Shown here piece after piece: positions 35,591 through 44,172 of a stretch of DNA of 64,000 nt. This DNA is from Methylobacterium tardum (GTDB lineage: Bacteria; Pseudomonadota; Alphaproteobacteria; Rhizobiales; Beijerinckiaceae). The notes beneath the pieces are model-generated. The model was not told where the DNA came from and did no database searches. It saw only the letters and a program-made list of their open reading frames with translations. A program made the translations under genes and the position numbers. The stretch is from the NCBI RefSeq assembly GCF_023546765.1, contig NZ_CP097484.1, positions 5,256,501 through 5,320,500 on the forward strand, given 5' to 3'. Position 1 is the stretch's first letter; each line of letters begins with the position of its first letter.

Positions 35591-36477
35591 GCGCGTCCAA
35601 GAGCGAGTCCCCGAGCACCCTGCCGGACGCGCGCGGCACCGAGCGCCGCGCCTTCGTGGTCGGCCACCCGATCGCGCATTCGCGCTCGCCGCTGATCCAC
35701 GGCCACTGGCTCGCCGAGCACGGGATCCCCGGCTCCTACCAGCGCCTGGACGTGGCCCCCGAGGCCTTTCCGGATTTCATCCGCGGCCTGCCCGCCTCCG
35801 GCTACCGGGGCGGCAACGTCACCATCCCCCACAAGGAGACGGCCTTCGCGCTGGCCGACACGCTCACGCCGCGGGCGAAAGCCATCGGGGCGGTCAACAC
35901 CCTGGTGGTCGAGGCCGACGGCCGGATCCGCGGCGACAACACCGACGCGCCGGGCTTCTGCGCCCATCTCGACCAGAGCCTGGGCGCGGCCTGGCCGGAG
36001 CGCGCGGGCGGCACCGCCGTGGTGCTCGGGGCCGGCGGCGCCGCGCGGGCGATCGTGGTCGGCCTCGCCGAGCGCGGGGTCCGGCGCATCCGGGTCGCCA
36101 ACCGCACGGCATCCCGGGCCGAAGCTGTGGCGGCCCTGGCGCCGGGCATCGGCGAATCCCTCGCCTGGGACGACCTGCCGGCGGCGCTGGCGGGGGCCGG
36201 GCTCCTCGTCAACACCACGGCGCTCGGCATGAAGGGGCAGCCGCCCCTCGTCCTCGACCTCGCCCCGATGCCGGCGGACGCGGCCGTGGCCGACATCGTC
36301 TACGCGCCCCTGGAGACGGACCTCCTCGCCGCCGCGCGCCGGCGTGGGCTCGCGGCCGTGGACGGGCTCGGCATGCTGCTGCACCAGGCGGTGCCCGGCT
36401 TCGAAGCCTGGTTCGGCCTGCGCCCCGCGGTCACCCCGGCCCTGCGCGACCGGATCGTGGCGGATCTCGCCCCGTGA
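35587..36477 (+). CDS. aroE: Shikimate dehydrogenase
   Basis: Reduces 3-dehydroshikimate to shikimate with NADPH in the chorismate pathway. 296 residues. Motifs: [16 protein letters not shown], catalytic Lys in [10 protein letters not shown], Asp in NTDAPGF, and the NADP-binding GAGGAARAI with NRTASRAE. Its ATG overlaps the CDF stop and its TGA overlaps the coaE GTG, so cdf-aroE-coaE are translationally coupled. The N-terminus is about 20 residues longer than usual ([20 protein letters not shown]). Confidence 0.95.
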   Translation: MSASKSESPSTLPDARGTERRAFVVGHPIAHSRSPLIHGHWLAEHGIPGSYQRLDVAPEAFPDFIRGLPASGYRGGNVTIPHKETAFALADTLTPRAKAIGAVNTLVVEADGRIRGDNTDAPGFCAHLDQSLGAAWPERAGGTAVVLGAGGAARAIVVGLAERGVRRIRVANRTASRAEAVAALAPGIGESLAWDDLPAALAGAGLLVNTTALGMKGQPPLVLDLAPMPADAAVADIVYAPLETDLLAAARRRGLAAVDGLGMLLHQAVPGFEAWFGLRPAVTPALRDRIVADLAP

Positions 36478-37427
36478 GGCCGAAGGCCGGATCTCGCTCC
36501 ATCAGGCCGAAGGCCGGTTCCGGGCCCGTCATCCTCGGGCTGACCGGCTCGATCGGCATGGGCAAGTCGGCCACCGCGGCGATGTTCGCGCGGCTCGGCG
36601 TCCCGGTCCACGACGCCGACGCCGCCGTCCACGCCCTCTACGGGCCCGGCGGCGCAGCCGCGGCGGCGATCGGACAGACCTTTCCCGGCGTGCTCGACGC
36701 GGACGGCGGCGTCGACCGCAGCCGGCTGCGCGCCGCCGTGCTCGACGCACCGGACCGGATGGCGGTCCTGGAGGCGATCGTCCACCCGCTGGTCCGGGCG
36801 GCGAGCACGGACTTCCTGGCCCGGCACGCGGACGCCCCGCTCGTCGTCCTCGACATCCCGCTTCTCTTCGAGACCGGCGGCGCGGGCCGCTGCGACGCGG
36901 TCGCGGTGGTGAGCGCCCCGCCCGAGGTCCAGCGCGCCCGGGTCCTGGCCCGTCCCGGCATGGACGCGGCGGCCTTCGCGGCGATCCTGGCCAAGCAGAT
37001 GCCCGATGCCGAGAAGCGCGCCCGGGCGGATTTCGTCATCGACACGAGCAGGGGCTTTCCCGCCGCCGAGGCCGCGGTGGCGCGGATCGTGGCCGCGCTC
37101 ACCGAGGGCGTGCGCCGCCGCACCGGGCCGGCGGGTGATCCGGCCGCGCCTTTGCCTATCTGGAGTTGCAGTTCGGGGGTGAACCGAGTGCAGGATGGAC
37201 GGCATGGCGTGGCGCTTCAGAGGAATCGGTCCGGTTCGCTCCGGCGGCGTCGTGGCGACGATCCTGGCCGCCGCCCTCTCGGCCATCATGCTGGCGCTCC
37301 CCGCCGCGCCGGCTCAGGCCCAGTACGCCACCGCCTGCCCGCCGCCGAAGAAATTCGCCGCCGGCGCCTGCGTCACCGCCTGTCCGGCCGGCTACGAGGA
37401 CCAGGGCCGCGTCTGCGTCTACCGTAA
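36474..37427 (+). CDS. coaE: Dephospho-CoA kinase, probable 3' frameshift
   Basis: Last step of coenzyme A synthesis. The P-loop [11 protein letters not shown] lies at about residues 21-31, followed by [18 protein letters not shown] and [10 protein letters not shown]. The GTG at 36474 overlaps the aroE stop. CoaE should end near residue 220, but the frame runs on for about 100 Arg/Gly-rich residues across a different-frame secreted protein gene. In the -1 frame a TGA lies at 37136-37138; one extra G in the GGGCCGGCGGG tract would end CoaE there. So the true gene is probably 36474-37138. The first 18 residues contain RPKAGS twice, from a duplicated AGGCCGAAGGCCGG. Confidence 0.85.
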   Translation: MRPKAGSRSIRPKAGSGPVILGLTGSIGMGKSATAAMFARLGVPVHDADAAVHALYGPGGAAAAAIGQTFPGVLDADGGVDRSRLRAAVLDAPDRMAVLEAIVHPLVRAASTDFLARHADAPLVVLDIPLLFETGGAGRCDAVAVVSAPPEVQRARVLARPGMDAAAFAAILAKQMPDAEKRARADFVIDTSRGFPAAEAAVARIVAALTEGVRRRTGPAGDPAAPLPIWSCSSGVNRVQDGRHGVALQRNRSGSLRRRRGDDPGRRPLGHHAGAPRRAGSGPVRHRLPAAEEIRRRRLRHRLSGRLRGPGPRLRLP

Positions 37428-37440
37428 CATGTCCCGGTAA
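37195..37440 (+). CDS. Small secreted Cys-rich protein, 81 aa
   Basis: Not recognised as a named family. A signal peptide ([21 protein letters not shown]) is followed by a 40-residue mature part with four Cys ([23 protein letters not shown]..., RVCVYRN), a pattern seen in small cell-envelope proteins of Methylobacterium and Rhizobiales. Starts at 37195 or 37204 are possible. It overlaps the apparent coaE read-through frame by 233 bp, which supports the view that coaE really ends earlier. Confidence 0.7.
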   Translation: MDGMAWRFRGIGPVRSGGVVATILAAALSAIMLALPAAPAQAQYATACPPPKKFAAGACVTACPAGYEDQGRVCVYRNMSR

Positions 37441-37513
37441 GCGGCAGGGCAACCGCTTCCGAGGATCTCATCGTCCCCTGCACGCGGGCGGCGGGTTGAC
37501 GTTCAAGCTCCCA

Positions 37514-37631
37514 TCCCGTCATCCCGGGGCCGCGCAGCGGAACCCGGGATCCAGAGCCGCCGACAGGTCCAAACCTTGCGCTGTCGGCGGCTCTGGATTC
37601 CAGGCTCGCCTGCGGCGCCCGGAATGACGGA
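37514..37631. repeat. Palindromic intergenic repeat, family B
   Basis: Arms CCCGTCATCCCGGGGCCGC and GCGCCCGGAATGACGG, inner arms GGATCCAGAGCCGCCGACAG / CTGTCGGCGGCTCTGGATTC. It occupies the middle of the 365-bp gap 37441-37805 upstream of dnaQ, which contains no other recognised feature. Confidence 0.8.
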
Positions 37632-37805
37632 GTAGTCGATGGACCCGCCTCCGGCATCTCGGCCGGCAGATCGAGCGCGTGCGACCGTGATCGGTCTCGA
37701 CAAAACCTTCGCTGGAGCGATTGCCCTGCGGTGAGAGGCACGGGAGCTTAACCGCGCCGGACTATCGGGCTAGAATCCGTCTCCCACCTGCGAGCCGCGA
37801 GACCC

Positions 37806-38528
37806 ATGCTGCGCGAGATCGTCCTCGACACCGAGACCACCGGCACGGAGGCGAAGGGCGGCGACCGGCTGATCGAGATCGGCGCCGTCGAGCTCCTCAA
37901 CCACATCCCCACCGGCCGAACCTTTCACCGCTACTGCAACCCGCAGCGGGCGGTCTCCGAGGGCGCGTTCAACGTCCACGGCCTGTCCGACGCGTTCCTG
38001 TCCGACAAGCCGGTCTTCGCCGAGATCGTCGGCGAGCTGCTGGACTTCCTCGCCGACGGGCGCCTCGTCATCCACAACGCGCCCTTCGACGTCGGCTTCC
38101 TCAACATGGAATACGCGCGGCTCGGGGACCGCGCCCCGCCGCCGATCCGGCTGGAGGACGTGGTCGACACCCTGCCGATGGCCCGGCGCAAGCACCCGGG
38201 TGCGGCCAACAACCTCGACGCCCTCTGCTCCCGCTACGGCATCGACAACACCAAGCGCACCAAGCACGGGGCGCTCCTCGACGCGCAGATCCTCGCGGAG
38301 GTCTATGTCGAGCTGCTCGGCGGCAAGCAGACCAGCCTCGGGCTGCTCGCGGCGGAGGTCGCCGCTCCCGTCGCCGGATCGGCGGCGCGACAGACGAGTT
38401 CCGCAACGCCCCGCCCCTACCGCAGCCGGCTGACCGAGGCGGAGCGCGCCCGCCACGACAGCTTCCGGGCCAGCCTCGGTCCCGCCGCGATCTGGGCCGA
38501 TTACATCGGCGCGGACGACCCCGCCTGA
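37806..38528 (+). CDS. dnaQ: DNA polymerase III epsilon subunit (3'-5' exonuclease)
   Basis: Proofreading subunit, 240 residues. DEDDh exonuclease motifs: Exo I LDTETTG (8-14), Exo II HNAPFDVGFLN, Exo III HGALLDAQILAEVY. Near the C-terminus GAAIWADYIG-like text (AIWADYIGADD) resembles the alpha-binding tail. The family A-type DnaQ of Rhizobiales is usually encoded with maf-aroE-coaE, as here, although a secreted protein gene and a repeat intervene. Confidence 0.94.
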   Translation: MLREIVLDTETTGTEAKGGDRLIEIGAVELLNHIPTGRTFHRYCNPQRAVSEGAFNVHGLSDAFLSDKPVFAEIVGELLDFLADGRLVIHNAPFDVGFLNMEYARLGDRAPPPIRLEDVVDTLPMARRKHPGAANNLDALCSRYGIDNTKRTKHGALLDAQILAEVYVELLGGKQTSLGLLAAEVAAPVAGSAARQTSSATPRPYRSRLTEAERARHDSFRASLGPAAIWADYIGADDPA

Positions 38529-38734
38529 TCCGCCGACCCCTCCGCGTAACGCCGGATCAGGAGACCGGAGGGTTGCGCCGGGGGCTGTTGCCGCAGCGCA
38601 CATCGGCGTTTACTGCAATGCACAATACGGGGCCGACGTCCCATCTGGCGATCGGGTGCGGATCGGCCATGCGGCGGCACAGACGTGCCGGGCCGGGCCG
38701 CGACAGCAATCCTGAGGCAACGAGGCGCGCACGC

Positions 38735-39940
38735 ATGACCGAGGATTTCGGCAGCCGCGACGAGAAGGGCGGCGCTTCGCCGTTCACCGACATGATCGAG
38801 GCCACCCGCCTCACCGGCCTCGGCCGCCTGGAGGAGGCGACCGCCCTGATCCAGCGCAGCCTCGCGGGCCAGAAGGCCGCGCCCCCCGCCTCCACCCCCG
38901 CCGGCGAGAACCGGGCCGAGACCGCGCGCAGTGCCGCGCCGGAATCCGGCACCCGGGTGCGCGAGGTGATGGGCGAGGTGGTCGGTCAGGTCGTGCGCGG
39001 CCTCGCGCCGGTGCTGAAGGGCCTCGGCCATCCCCTGCGGCAGCCCGCGCCGGCCGATGAGCGGAAACCCGCCGGCGGCGGCTTCGTGCCTTTGAGCTAC
39101 ACCGATGCCGCCGGCAGCCGCGACTACAAGCTGTTCATCCCGAGCCATCCGGAGGCCGCGGCGCCGCTGATCGTGATGCTGCACGGCTGCACGCAGAACC
39201 CGGACGATTTCGCCGCCGGCACCGGCATGAACGCCCTGGCCGAGCGCGCGGGCGTGTTCGTGGCCTATCCGGCCCAGAGCCGTCAGGCCCACGCGCAGCG
39301 CTGCTGGAACTGGTACGAGCCCCGGGACCAGGCCCGCGGCTCCGGCGAGCCGGCGATCATCGCGGGCCTCACCCGCGCGGTGATGGCCGAACACCCGATC
39401 GACCCGGCCCGGGTCTACATCGCCGGCCTGTCGGCGGGGGGCGCGGCCGCCCTCAACATCGCCCGCGCCTATCCGGACCTCTACGCCGCCGTGGGCGTCC
39501 ATTCGGGCCTCGCGGCCGGCTGCGCCCGCGATCTCGGCTCGGCGCTGATGGCCATGCAGGTCGGCGCGCCGGGTCTCGGCACGACGACGCCGTTCGGCGC
39601 CCCGGCCGCGGCGACGCGGGTGCCGACGATCGTCTTCCACGGCGAGGATGACGGCACGGTGAGCGTGCGCAACGCCGATCAGGTCCTGACGCAGGCCAAC
39701 ATCGCCGGGCTGACGGCGCGGTCCGAAACCATCGAGGGCCGCGGCCATCCCTTCACCCGCACCCGCTACCTCGACGAGACCGGTCGGGCCGTGGTCGAGG
39801 ATTGGCGGGTGCGCGGCGCCGGCCACGCCTGGTCGGGCGGCCGCCCAGAGGGCAGCTACACGGATCGCGAGGGACCCGACGCCTCCCGCGCCATGCTCGA
39901 CTTCTTCGCCGAGCACCGGCTCGGCCCGCAACGCCGGTAA
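38735..39940 (+). CDS. PHB-depolymerase-family esterase
   Basis: 401 residues of the extracellular polyhydroxybutyrate depolymerase (LpqC/PhaZ-like) alpha/beta hydrolase family. An unusual N-terminal 120 residues (DFGSRDEKGGASPF, TRLTGLGRLEEATALIQRSL) lack a signal peptide and resemble the leader of other alphaproteobacterial members. Catalytic Ser lies in GLSAGG, Asp in HGEDDGTVS and His in GAGHAWSGG; the oxyanion segment is MLHGCTQNPDDFAAGT. The start at 38735 is the first good one in frame. Substrate may be short-chain esters or PHB oligomers. Confidence 0.88.
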   Translation: MTEDFGSRDEKGGASPFTDMIEATRLTGLGRLEEATALIQRSLAGQKAAPPASTPAGENRAETARSAAPESGTRVREVMGEVVGQVVRGLAPVLKGLGHPLRQPAPADERKPAGGGFVPLSYTDAAGSRDYKLFIPSHPEAAAPLIVMLHGCTQNPDDFAAGTGMNALAERAGVFVAYPAQSRQAHAQRCWNWYEPRDQARGSGEPAIIAGLTRAVMAEHPIDPARVYIAGLSAGGAAALNIARAYPDLYAAVGVHSGLAAGCARDLGSALMAMQVGAPGLGTTTPFGAPAAATRVPTIVFHGEDDGTVSVRNADQVLTQANIAGLTARSETIEGRGHPFTRTRYLDETGRAVVEDWRVRGAGHAWSGGRPEGSYTDREGPDASRAMLDFFAEHRLGPQRR

Positions 39941-39941
39941 T

Positions 39942-40074
39942 GGGTTTCCCAAGGGCTGTGCCCTTCGGCGGGTTGCCGGGGCGGAGCCCTGGCCTCTGAA
40001 CGGGCTTCGCCCGCTTGCAGGGCTCCGCCCTGCACCCGCAAAAGGTCCCGGACCTTTTGAAACCCGAGAAATTT
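39942..40074. repeat. Multi-hairpin intergenic repeat, family E
   Basis: Contains CAAGGGCTGTGCCCTT, GGGGCGGAGCCCT, CGGGCTTCGCCCG, CAGGGCTCCGCCCTG and AAAAGGTCC-C-GGACCTTTT (40040-40058) hairpins. It shares words with the element at 21872-21982 in the opposite arrangement. The last stem ends in TTTT and could terminate the esterase transcript. Confidence 0.7.
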
Positions 40075-40086
40075 CCACGGACCATC

Positions 40087-40965
40087 ATGACCGCCATCCC
40101 GACCCTGAACGGCCTCGCCGAGATCGCCGACCGGTACGACCTGATCCTCTGCGACGTCTGGGGCGTGCTGCATGACGGCCAGAAGGCCCATACGGCCGCC
40201 GGCGAGGCGCTGATCCGCTTCCGCACTCTCTCCGGCGACCGGCCCCGCCGGGTGGTGCTCGTCTCGAACGCGCCCCGGCCCGGGGACGGCGTCGGCCGCA
40301 TCCTCGACCGGTTCGGGGTGCCGCGGGAGGCCTACGACGCGATCCTGACCTCGGGCGACCTCACCCACGACCTGATCGCCGCCCGCCCCGGCGCCCGGAT
40401 CCGGCATCTCGGGCCGGAGCGCGACCTCGGCATCTTCCAGGGCCTCGATCTCAGCCTCGTCCCGGAGGCGGAGGCCGACCTGATCGTCTGCACCGGCCTG
40501 TTCGACGACCGCAGCGAGACCGCGGACGATTACCGCCCGGAGCTCGAGCGCCTCGCCGCCCGCGGGCTGACGCTGATCTGCGCCAATCCCGATCTCGTGG
40601 TCGAGAGCGGCAACCGGCTGATCCCCTGCGCGGGCCTGATCGCGGCGGCCTACGCGGAGATCGGCGGCGCGGTGGTCTATGCCGGCAAGCCGCACCGCCC
40701 GGTCTACGAGGCGGCCCTGGCCAAGGGTGGCGAACTCGCCGGCGCGCCCGTCGATCCGGCCCGGGTGCTGGCGATCGGCGACGCGATCCGCACCGACATT
40801 GCCGGGGCCAACGGCTTCGGCATCGCGAGCCTCTTGGTGGCACGAGGCATCCACGCGGAGGAACTCGGCGTCACCGCCGAGCACCACCGGCTGGGCGACG
40901 TGGCGGACTGGCTCGGACAGCAGGCGGTGCACCCGGACGCGGTGATCGAGCGGCTGGTCTGGTAG
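40087..40965 (+). CDS. HAD-superfamily class IIA hydrolase (TIGR01459-like)
   Basis: 292 residues. Motif I is LILCDVWGVLHDG (18-30) with the two catalytic Asp replaced by the DxW variant typical of this subfamily, motif II VSNAPRP, motif III with Lys in YAGKPHRPVYE, motif IV GDAIRTDIAGAN. It resembles sugar-phosphate or nucleotide phosphatases (NagD/PGP-like). Its start overlaps the end of the family E repeat region. Substrate not predictable. Confidence 0.88.
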   Translation: MTAIPTLNGLAEIADRYDLILCDVWGVLHDGQKAHTAAGEALIRFRTLSGDRPRRVVLVSNAPRPGDGVGRILDRFGVPREAYDAILTSGDLTHDLIAARPGARIRHLGPERDLGIFQGLDLSLVPEAEADLIVCTGLFDDRSETADDYRPELERLAARGLTLICANPDLVVESGNRLIPCAGLIAAAYAEIGGAVVYAGKPHRPVYEAALAKGGELAGAPVDPARVLAIGDAIRTDIAGANGFGIASLLVARGIHAEELGVTAEHHRLGDVADWLGQQAVHPDAVIERLVW

Positions 40966-40987
40966 CGGCCCGCGCGGACGACCCCGC

Positions 40988-41731
40988 TCACCCGCTGCGG
41001 GAGAGCGTCCGGTCGAACAGGGCCAGCATCGCCGTCCAGCCGCGCGCGGCGGCGGCCGGGTCGTAGACCGGGAAATCCGGCATCATCCAGCCATGCGCGG
41101 CGGGGTAGGTCTCCGCCCCGTAGCGGATGCCCGCCGCCGACAGCGCCCCTTCCAGCCGCTCGGCCATCTCGGGCGGGTAGCTGCCGTCGTTCTCGGCCGC
41201 CGCGATGTAGAGCTCGGCCTTCAGCTGCGGCGCGAGACGGTGCGGGCTGGTCGGCTCGTCGGTGGCGAGGTTGCCGCCGTGGAAGCTCGCCGCGGCCGCG
41301 AACCGGTCGGGATAGGTCGCGGTCGCGGTCAGCGCCATGCGGCCACCCATGCAGAAGCCCACCGCCCCGACGCTCCGGCCGGCGACGTCGTCGCGCGTGT
41401 CGAGATGGGCGAGCAGGGCGCCGGTATCCGCCGCCGCCTTCACATTATCGGTCGTGGCCATCAGCGGGCCCAGGATCGCCCGGAAGTCGCCCTTGAACAC
41501 CTCCGCGGGCACGAACGGCGCGTAGGGTCCGTAGCGGTAGAACAGGTCCGGCAGCAGCACGACGTAGCCGCCGGCCGCGAGCTGCCGCGCCATGTCGACC
41601 AGGGCCGGCCGGATGCCGCCGGCATCCATGTAGAGGATCACGGCGGGCCAGGGTCCGGCGCCGTCCGGCGTGACCACCTGTGTCGGGCACACGCCGTCCC
41701 GGGTCTGGATCGCGACGGGCTCAACGCGCAT
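40988..41731 (-). CDS. Dienelactone hydrolase-family protein
   Basis: 247-residue alpha/beta hydrolase. The start at 41731 (MRVEPVAIQTRDGVCP) is favoured because the 78 codons upstream read antisense to the neighbouring promoter region. Catalytic Cys in VGFCMGGRMAL, acid residue probably in AENDGSYPPE, His in AAHGWMMPD. Family members hydrolyse dienelactone in chloro-aromatic degradation, but many have other ester substrates; no catechol genes are nearby except the hydratase, which is divergent at 41925. Confidence 0.88.
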   Translation of the reverse strand: MRVEPVAIQTRDGVCPTQVVTPDGAGPWPAVILYMDAGGIRPALVDMARQLAAGGYVVLLPDLFYRYGPYAPFVPAEVFKGDFRAILGPLMATTDNVKAAADTGALLAHLDTRDDVAGRSVGAVGFCMGGRMALTATATYPDRFAAAASFHGGNLATDEPTSPHRLAPQLKAELYIAAAENDGSYPPEMAERLEGALSAAGIRYGAETYPAAHGWMMPDFPVYDPAAAARGWTAMLALFDRTLSRSG

Positions 41732-41924
41732 GCGGTGTTCCTCAACGGGGGCCGGACCCTTCTGCGCCCGGCCGCCGGAAACCGCCAGGGGGCGAACGTG
41801 GCCGGTCGGTCCGGTTTGTCGCCGGCTCGTTCCTGGCCGATGGTCCCCGCGCGTCGTACCGCCGCGTCTCCGGCGCGACTCTGCGGATCCCGAGCCACAT
41901 GGCCCAACTAAGGAAGCGGTGCTG

Positions 41925-42749
41925 ATGACCGAGCCTCTCTCTGCCGCGCACCACGCCCGGACCATCCTGGCCGCGCACGAGCATCGCCGCCAGATCCCGC
42001 CGCTGACCGGGTGGGATCGGGCCCTCGACCTGCCGGCCGCCTACCGGGTGGCCGAGGAGGTGCGGCACCTGCGCGCCGCGCGGGGCGAGCGCGCCATCGG
42101 CCGCAAGATCGGCTTCACCAACACGACGCTCTGGGACCGCTACGGCGTCCGCGCGCCGATCTGGGGCCACGTCTACGACACCACCCTGCGCGACCGGGAC
42201 GCGCTGCCGGGTCCGGTCGCTCTGGCGGCCTTCGTGGAGCCCCGGATCGAGCCCGAGATCGTGTTCGGCCTGGCCCGTCCCCCGGAGCCCGGCATGGACG
42301 CGCCCGCCCTGATCGGCTGCCTCGACTGGGCGGCCGCCGGGTTCGAGATCGTGCAGTCGCTCTTTCCCGGCTGGCGTTTCGCGGCCCCCGACACGGTCGC
42401 GGCCTTCGGGCTGCACGGACTGCTGGTGGTCGGCGAGCGCGTGCGGATCGCCCCCGCGGAGAGGCAGGCCTGGATCGGCCGCCTCGCGGATTTCACCGTC
42501 GACCTGCTGCGGGACGGGGCGGTCGCGGACCGGGGCGGCGGCCGGAACGTCCTCGGCACCGGCCCCCTCGCGGCCCTCGGCCATCTCGCCGATGTGCTGG
42601 CTAACGATCCGGACGCCCCGCCGCTCGCGGCCGGCGAGATCATCACCACCGGCACCCTCACCGACGCGCTGCCGATCGCCCCCGGGCAAAGCTGGCGCGC
42701 GCGGCTCGACGGGCTGCCGCTGCCCGGCATCGACCTTGCGATGATCTGA
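41925..42749 (+). CDS. 2-keto-4-pentenoate hydratase-family protein
   Basis: 274 residues of the fumarylacetoacetate hydrolase/hydratase fold (MhpD/DmpE/DmpH-like). Landmarks: GRKIGFTNTTLWDRYGV, APIWGHVY, EPRIEPEIVFGL with the metal-binding Glu pair, and GEIITTGTLTDA near the C-terminus. Divergent from the dienelactone hydrolase, with 193 bp between starts, suggesting a shared control region for a small aromatic or lactone catabolic set. Substrate unknown. Confidence 0.86.
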   Translation: MTEPLSAAHHARTILAAHEHRRQIPPLTGWDRALDLPAAYRVAEEVRHLRAARGERAIGRKIGFTNTTLWDRYGVRAPIWGHVYDTTLRDRDALPGPVALAAFVEPRIEPEIVFGLARPPEPGMDAPALIGCLDWAAAGFEIVQSLFPGWRFAAPDTVAAFGLHGLLVVGERVRIAPAERQAWIGRLADFTVDLLRDGAVADRGGGRNVLGTGPLAALGHLADVLANDPDAPPLAAGEIITTGTLTDALPIAPGQSWRARLDGLPLPGIDLAMI

Positions 42750-42850
42750 AGAGCCCGGCGCGGGTTGGTGTAGGATAGTGGTGCTTCTTCCGGAGCGGCT
42801 GCCGGAATCAGGCATTGGCGATAGTTAGCCGACATGCCACATGCAGAAAC

Positions 42851-43090
42851 ATGCCTGGTCGCCCGCGGAGACGTTACACGGCCTTCCTCGTCTCCGTCGC
42901 GGCGGAACGGTCGCGCAGCAATGGGTCGAGCACCCTCGTCTACGCGGTGATGAAGCCCGGTCCCGAGGAGGCGCTGGAAGCGGTGCGCGCACGGGTCGAT
43001 CCCCAGGCCGCCCTGGCCATCGTGGGCAGCCTGTCGACCCGGATCGCCAAGGCGCTCAAGCTGAAACCCGACGAGCCGCGCCCGGTGTGA
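42851..43090 (+). CDS. Hypothetical protein, 79 aa
   Basis: Not recognised. Starts at ATG 42851 (MPGRPRRRYTAFLVSVAAER) or at a TTG at 42815. Basic N-terminus, then a helical segment (EEALEAVRARVDPQAALAIVGSL) and a Lys-rich end (STRIAKALKLKPDEPRP). No signal peptide or TM helix. Codon usage is in line with neighbours. Confidence 0.5.
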   Translation: MPGRPRRRYTAFLVSVAAERSRSNGSSTLVYAVMKPGPEEALEAVRARVDPQAALAIVGSLSTRIAKALKLKPDEPRPV

Positions 43091-43414
43091 CGCCCCAGGC
43101 CTCTATCCCCTTCGGGTCTGAACCCATTCGGGTTGAGCGTGAGGTGGCTGCTTCCGACCCATCGCGGCCGTACTCGGAGCCCGTTCGCCCACCCTGAAGC
43201 GGACGTCCGATGTGGCCCGGCTGTAAGTCGTCGGATCACGAACCCGCGACTTCCCGAAGCAAAAAAACGTCGCCAAGCCTTTGGCAAAGGCTGCGGCTCA
43301 GATTTGGCGCAACTGCGACAATCATCCTACGCAACGATCTCGTTCCAAGCCTATTGGGCAGGGTGCCGCCACGTTCGTGCGCAGCTCTTTCATCCCTATC
43401 CCAATGAGACATCG
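43091..43414. other. A+T-richer intergenic region upstream of the rhodopsin gene
   Basis: About 324 bp with visibly lower GC than the surroundings, an A7 run (43261-43267) and a perfect 7-bp hairpin AGCCTTT-GGC-AAAGGCT (43276-43292). It must hold the promoter of the rhodopsin cassette, but no convincing -35/-10 pair was identified. No gene is seen. Confidence 0.45.
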
Positions 43415-44167
43415 ATGACGCCTCAATTCTGGCTGTGGCTCGGCTTCGCGGGCATGGCGGCAGGAGCTGCCGCGATCCTATTCATGGCAAAGCGGCGGAC
43501 ACCCGCCGAAGAGGCCGATGGGATCATCCACGGGATCGTGCCGATCATCGCAGCCTGCTCCTACTTCGCTATGGCCACGGGACAGGGAAGTCTCGTCCTC
43601 CCCGCCGGTCCCGATGCGGCAGAGGCTGCGCGCCAGTTCTACTTCGCGCGCTACATCGACTGGACGTTCACCACGCCTCTGCTGCTCGTCGGGCTCTCGC
43701 GCACGGCGATGCACTCTGGCATGCGCCGGCCGGCCGTTGTCTGGGGGCTGATCGGCTCTGACCTGATCATGATCGTGACGGCCCTGGCCTTTGGCCTGTC
43801 CGATGTCGCCGCGATCAAGTGGACGTGGTTCGCCATCTCCTGCGGCGGGTTTCTCGCCGTGTTCTACGGGATCTTCGTGCAATTGCGTGAGGAGAACGCC
43901 TCTGAGCGCGCCGATGTGCGCAAAGCCTTCGTGCGAAATGCCGTGTTCCTCACGGGAGTGTGGTCGGCCTACCCGATCGTCCTGCTTGTCGGTCAGGACG
44001 GCCTCGGCATCCTATCGCCGACTGCGGCCCTGGCAGTGATCGCCATCCTCGATCTGACCGCCAAGGTCGTCTACGGGATCATGGCGACCCTGGAGACGAC
44101 GCGCACAGTCGATCGCGATCTGAAGGATGGATCTGTCGCTGCCACGCCGCTGCGCCGGGCGGCCTGA
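43415..44167 (+). CDS. Microbial rhodopsin, DTG-type, probable light-driven proton pump
   Basis: 250 residues, seven TM helices. Helix C reads FARYIDWTFTTPLLLVGL: Arg79, Asp82 (Schiff-base counterion, bacteriorhodopsin D85), Thr86 (T89) and Gly93 at the D96 proton-donor position, i.e. a DTG motif. Helix F has WSAYPIVLL and helix G ILDLTAKVVYG with Asp213 and the retinal Lys217. Leu90 at the spectral-tuning site predicts green absorption. Outward proton pumping is expected from Asp/Thr; a carboxylic cytoplasmic donor is absent. The retinal-forming gene follows after 5 bp. Codon use is less GC-biased than in neighbouring genes, which fits horizontal acquisition. Confidence 0.94.
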   Translation: MTPQFWLWLGFAGMAAGAAAILFMAKRRTPAEEADGIIHGIVPIIAACSYFAMATGQGSLVLPAGPDAAEAARQFYFARYIDWTFTTPLLLVGLSRTAMHSGMRRPAVVWGLIGSDLIMIVTALAFGLSDVAAIKWTWFAISCGGFLAVFYGIFVQLREENASERADVRKAFVRNAVFLTGVWSAYPIVLLVGQDGLGILSPTAALAVIAILDLTAKVVYGIMATLETTRTVDRDLKDGSVAATPLRRAA

Positions 44168-44172
44168 AGCGG

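Noticed and set aside
34435..36477. A 680-codon frame spanning the CDF transporter before aroE
   Set aside because: Only the last 296 codons (from 35587) are real aroE. The upstream part is an Arg/Gly-rich out-of-frame reading of the CDF gene.
37195..37427. Genuine C-terminal extension of CoaE
   Set aside because: The 97 extra codons are Arg/Gly-rich shadow text over a secreted-protein gene, and a -1 frame stop sits at the normal CoaE end.
43276..43292. Hairpin AGCCTTT-GGC-AAAGGCT as an intrinsic terminator
   Set aside because: No T-run directly follows on either strand; the A7 run is separated by about eight bases. Left as an unexplained hairpin.
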